A stretch of 64,000 nt of DNA from Streptomyces sp. AC550_RSS872 (lineage in GTDB: Bacteria; Actinomycetota; Actinomycetes; Streptomycetales; Streptomycetaceae). The notes beneath the pieces were generated by a model. It was not told where the DNA came from. It ran no database searches and saw nothing but the letters and a program-made list of their open reading frames with translations. Positions within the stretch are counted from its first letter, which is position 1. The number at the start of each line of letters is the position of its first letter. The translations under genes and the position numbers were made by a program. The stretch covers positions 25,554 to 89,553 of the forward strand of contig NZ_JAGMUL010000039.1 in the NCBI RefSeq assembly GCF_019049285.1, given 5' to 3'. Positions 62,107-64,000 of the stretch are shown here, piece by piece.

Positions 62107-62676
62107 GTGGACTTGCACGTCCTTTCGTACGACCGCCTCGTCCCGTACGTCCGCCACTGAGGTGGCCGTACGACCCTCCCCGGAGGGAGCGGCCCGCCCC
62201 GGGGGGAACGGCGGGCGTACGAACGCCTGGGGGTGCGGACGTACGACCCGCCCGGGGGCGGGTTGCGCGTCCGGCGGCGGCCTGCACAGGGGGAGCGGGC
62301 CGCCGCCGGACTTTTTCGGCGGAGGTGTCCGACTGCCGCCCCTGGCCCGGGCGGCGGTGGGGAGCCGGTCACCTGGTGGAGGACGCTAAACCTCTGTGTG
62401 TCGGGGCGGTAACGCGTTGTGCGGAAGTGCCGGGAGCAGACCGGGTGATGACCGTAAGTGAGCGTGATCCCGGGTTGAGGGCGTCGTGTTCACGCTGTGT
62501 GCTGACCGATGTGGCGGAATGGGGGCGGGGCGGGCCGGTCGGGTGCTATGGGGCGCATATATGCATGATCGGGAAGGGGGCGTGGGGCGAGGCGAGGCGG
62601 GGCAGGTCGGGGTGCGGTGTGGTGGGTCGGGGTGCGGTGGTGGGGGCATAAGCGGGGCTGGTTAGGCTCCGGCGTC
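62107..62676. other. 570-bp intergenic region upstream of the P60 gene
   Basis: It contains GTACG-rich short repeats near 62150-62245 (CGTACG occurs repeatedly), a strong hairpin described separately, and purine-rich G runs near 62575-62640. I looked for the c-di-AMP (ydaO) riboswitch common before Streptomyces wall-hydrolase genes and did not find its conserved core. No protein-coding gene is evident. Confidence 0.5.
62269..62316 (+). terminator. strong hairpin with T5 on the plus strand, upstream of the P60 gene
   Basis: A perfect 14-bp stem (62269-62282 with 62298-62311) with a 15-base loop followed by TTTTT (62312-62316). By sequence it is a rho-independent terminator for plus-strand transcripts, but no plus-strand gene ends here. 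Read on the minus strand it is a stable hairpin in the P60 mRNA leader. Confidence 0.7.
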
Positions 62677-63030
62677 ATGGACGTACTCATCCATCTTTTC
62701 GTCGGCCTGCACATCATCGGTATCGCCGCCCTGCTCGGTGGCTTCCTCACCCAGATGAAGGCGATGGGCCAGGGCACCGCCCGGTTCGTCCCCGCGATGC
62801 TGCACGGCGCGCTGACCATGCTGGTCACCGGGGTGATCCTCGTCGGCCTCAATCAGGCGGACGACCAGCCCGTCGACAACGTCAAGATCGGTGTGAAGCT
62901 GGCGCTGCTGGTCGTGATCCTCGGGCTCGTGTATGTGAAGCGGGACGACGAGACGGTGGACAAGCGGCTGTTCGGGCTGGTGGGGCTGCTGACCGTGGCG
63001 AACATCTTCATCGCCGTGTTGTGGACCTGA
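62677..63030 (+). CDS. small integral membrane protein
   Basis: A 117-residue protein with four transmembrane segments (LIHLFVGLHIIGIAALLGGF, LHGALTMLVTGVILVGL, VKLALLVVILGLVYV, LFGLVGLLTVANIFIAVLW). It is a widespread actinobacterial hypothetical membrane protein; I cannot assign a function. There is no ribosome site, but TAGGCT (62663-62668) ends eight bases before the ATG, so the message is probably leaderless. Its stop lies within the last codons of the convergent TDT gene (23-base overlap). Confidence 0.85.
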   Translation: MDVLIHLFVGLHIIGIAALLGGFLTQMKAMGQGTARFVPAMLHGALTMLVTGVILVGLNQADDQPVDNVKIGVKLALLVVILGLVYVKRDDETVDKRLFGLVGLLTVANIFIAVLWT

Positions 63031-64000
63031 CGTCCGTCTCCGGGGTCCTGACGTCCGTCTCCGGGGTCCTGGCTCCGGCCCCGGTTCCGTGGCCGGGGTG
63101 GGTGTAGGCCCGGACCGCGCCGGCGGTGACCGCCAGCCAGGCCGCCACCGCGATCCACATCAGTGCCTCGCCGGGGCGCTCGAGCCAGGGGACGTCCAGT
63201 GCGGTGGCGACGGAGAGTGTCGCCGCGGCCGTCATTCCCAGCGGGAACACGGTGGCCCAGCGGCGTGTGTCGTAGCGCGGCCGTGGCCAGGCGATCTCGG
63301 CCAGCAGCAGGGCGGCGTACCAGGCCAGGTCGAGGACCAGCAGGGCGATGGTCACCGTGCGCAGGGTGCTGGTGTCGTCGTCGTTCCAGAGGTACAGGCG
63401 GGCGCTGTCGGCGGCGAAGAGTTTCGAGCCGGCGAGCGCGGAGATGGCGAGGGCGCCGCCCGCCACCCAGTGGTCGCCGGCGCCGTGGGCGACCTGGCGT
63501 AGGTCGAAGCGGGTCAGGGCGATGACGTAGAGCACGAGGCCGAGCCAGAACAGTACGAGGGCCGCGTGGGCGAGCCATGCCGAGGCCTCGGCCACTGCGA
63601 GCGTCGCGCCCAGGACGGCGAGGCCCTCTGTGGCCACGCAGCCCAGGAACACGGCGCCGGGCATGCCGCGGTGCCAGTGGCGTACGACGGCGATGAGCAG
63701 GCCCGGCCAGAGGAGCGCCGCGAGGGCCAGGAGGGCCTTGGCGAGGGTCTGCCAGCCGAGGACGCTGAAGCGGGTGCCGAGGACGGTCGTCGCGGCGATG
63801 GCGGTCAGGGCGGCCGGGGTGGCTGCCTCCTTCACCCACCTGACGCGGTCCCACAGGAGGCGTGCGGTGAAGTCGCCGGCCAGGGCGACCCAGGTTGCGG
63901 CGGCCAGGGCGAGGGCGATGCGGGAGAGGGTTTCGTAGCCGGTCTGGTGCAGGGTTACCGACAGGATGCCGGTTGCCATGACCGCGGCACCGGCCGTGGG
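63008..64000 (-). CDS. TDT-family transporter (tellurite-resistance/C4-dicarboxylate, SLAC1-like), 5' partial
   Basis: About 330 residues are visible of a ten-helix membrane protein of the tellurite-resistance/dicarboxylate transporter family. The reading frame stays open to the window edge through AAVMATGILSVTL, the family's first-helix motif, so the start lies beyond base 64000 and the internal ATG at 63979 is not it. Helices include ALLALAALLWPGLLIAVV and WLAHAALVLFWLGLVLYVIAL. Relatives export anions, tellurite or dicarboxylates. The C-terminal tail carries a duplicated TPETDVR heptapeptide from a 21-bp DNA duplication. It is convergent and overlapping with the small membrane-protein gene. 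Confidence 0.87.
   Translation of the reverse strand, partial: PTAGAAVMATGILSVTLHQTGYETLSRIALALAAATWVALAGDFTARLLWDRVRWVKEAATPAALTAIAATTVLGTRFSVLGWQTLAKALLALAALLWPGLLIAVVRHWHRGMPGAVFLGCVATEGLAVLGATLAVAEASAWLAHAALVLFWLGLVLYVIALTRFDLRQVAHGAGDHWVAGGALAISALAGSKLFAADSARLYLWNDDDTSTLRTVTIALLVLDLAWYAALLLAEIAWPRPRYDTRRWATVFPLGMTAAATLSVATALDVPWLERPGEALMWIAVAAWLAVTAGAVRAYTHPGHGTGAGARTPETDVRTPETDVRSTTRR
63027..63068. repeat. 21-bp perfect direct duplication
   Basis: CTGACGTCCGTCTCCGGGGT plus C occurs twice in tandem (63027-63047, 63048-63068). The first copy contains the TGA of the small membrane-protein gene. On the other strand the duplication adds seven residues to the TDT protein tail. Confidence 0.92.

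Noticed and set aside
62107..62400. c-di-AMP (ydaO) riboswitch before the NlpC/P60 gene
   Set aside because: Such riboswitches often precede Streptomyces wall hydrolases, but the conserved internal blocks, such as the CCGAACCCGACAGCTAACC-type segment, are absent on either strand.

Overview
The window is typical Streptomyces chromosome. GC is very high, third codon positions are almost all G or C, GTG starts are common, and several promoters sit so close to the start codon that transcripts should be leaderless. The order groES-groEL1, whiD, bldM, shbA, guaB, a serine/threonine kinase array, a GMC oxidoreductase, chorismate mutase and guaA matches, from memory, the S. coelicolor core region around SCO4760-SCO4800. 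This is therefore conserved core chromosome with a few accessory inserts, not an integrated element or a biosynthetic cluster. I found no tRNA, rRNA, CRISPR array, intact IS or prophage.

Layout. 1-5.6 kb: the end of a large RHS/YD-repeat polymorphic toxin (RHS core, HINT domain, C-terminal toxin) with an overlapping small candidate immunity gene. 5.6-9.5 kb: a carbohydrate locus with a GH3 glycosidase, a divergent LacI regulator, and a decayed remnant of a secreted CBM2 protein. 9.5-15.7 kb: an LCP cell-wall ligase, a DGPF/ECF42 sigma pair with a matching promoter, a methyltransferase, and two tandem NodB-type deacetylase lipoproteins. 15.7-18.1 kb: groES-groEL1 under two CIRCE operators. 18.1-21.5 kb: SnoaL-like, SDR, MOSC and LysR genes. 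21.5-26.7 kb: whiD, bldM (with an exact sigma-BldN-type promoter), the sigma factor gene shbA, and the IMP dehydrogenase pair guaB/guaB3. 27-31.4 kb: a nucleotide-sugar dehydrogenase lacking its catalytic cysteine, glpD, and a secreted serine hydrolase.

31.6-43.6 kb holds six consecutive membrane-anchored Ser/Thr kinase-family genes. Five look catalytically competent. The second is a pseudokinase that has lost the catalytic Lys, HRD Asp and DFG. Five of the six end in related but divergent extracytoplasmic domains. Such a cluster in S. coelicolor has been tied to spore-wall synthesis.

43.7-47.2 kb: an aldehyde dehydrogenase and a GMC oxidoreductase. 47.3-49.7 kb: a sortase-anchored LAETG protein and a membrane-anchored protein of unknown function. 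50.2-50.8 kb: chorismate mutase preceded by what looks like a leaderless Phe/Tyr leader peptide and a rho-independent attenuator, the most interesting regulatory element seen here. 50.9-56.5 kb: guaA, a PPOX-fold protein, a class II aldolase, a DUF4429/SHOCT protein and a membrane protein. 56.6-61 kb: DoxX, then a divergent PspC module (PspC membrane protein opposite a PspC-histidine kinase/NarL regulator pair). 61-64 kb: a secreted NlpC/P60 endopeptidase, a small membrane protein, and a TDT-family transporter truncated by the window end.

Much of the window concerns the cell envelope and development (LCP, deacetylases, LAETG protein, kinases, PspC signalling, P60, BldM, WhiD). The rest is housekeeping: purine (guaB, guaB3, guaA), aromatic amino acid and glycerol metabolism, and chaperonins.
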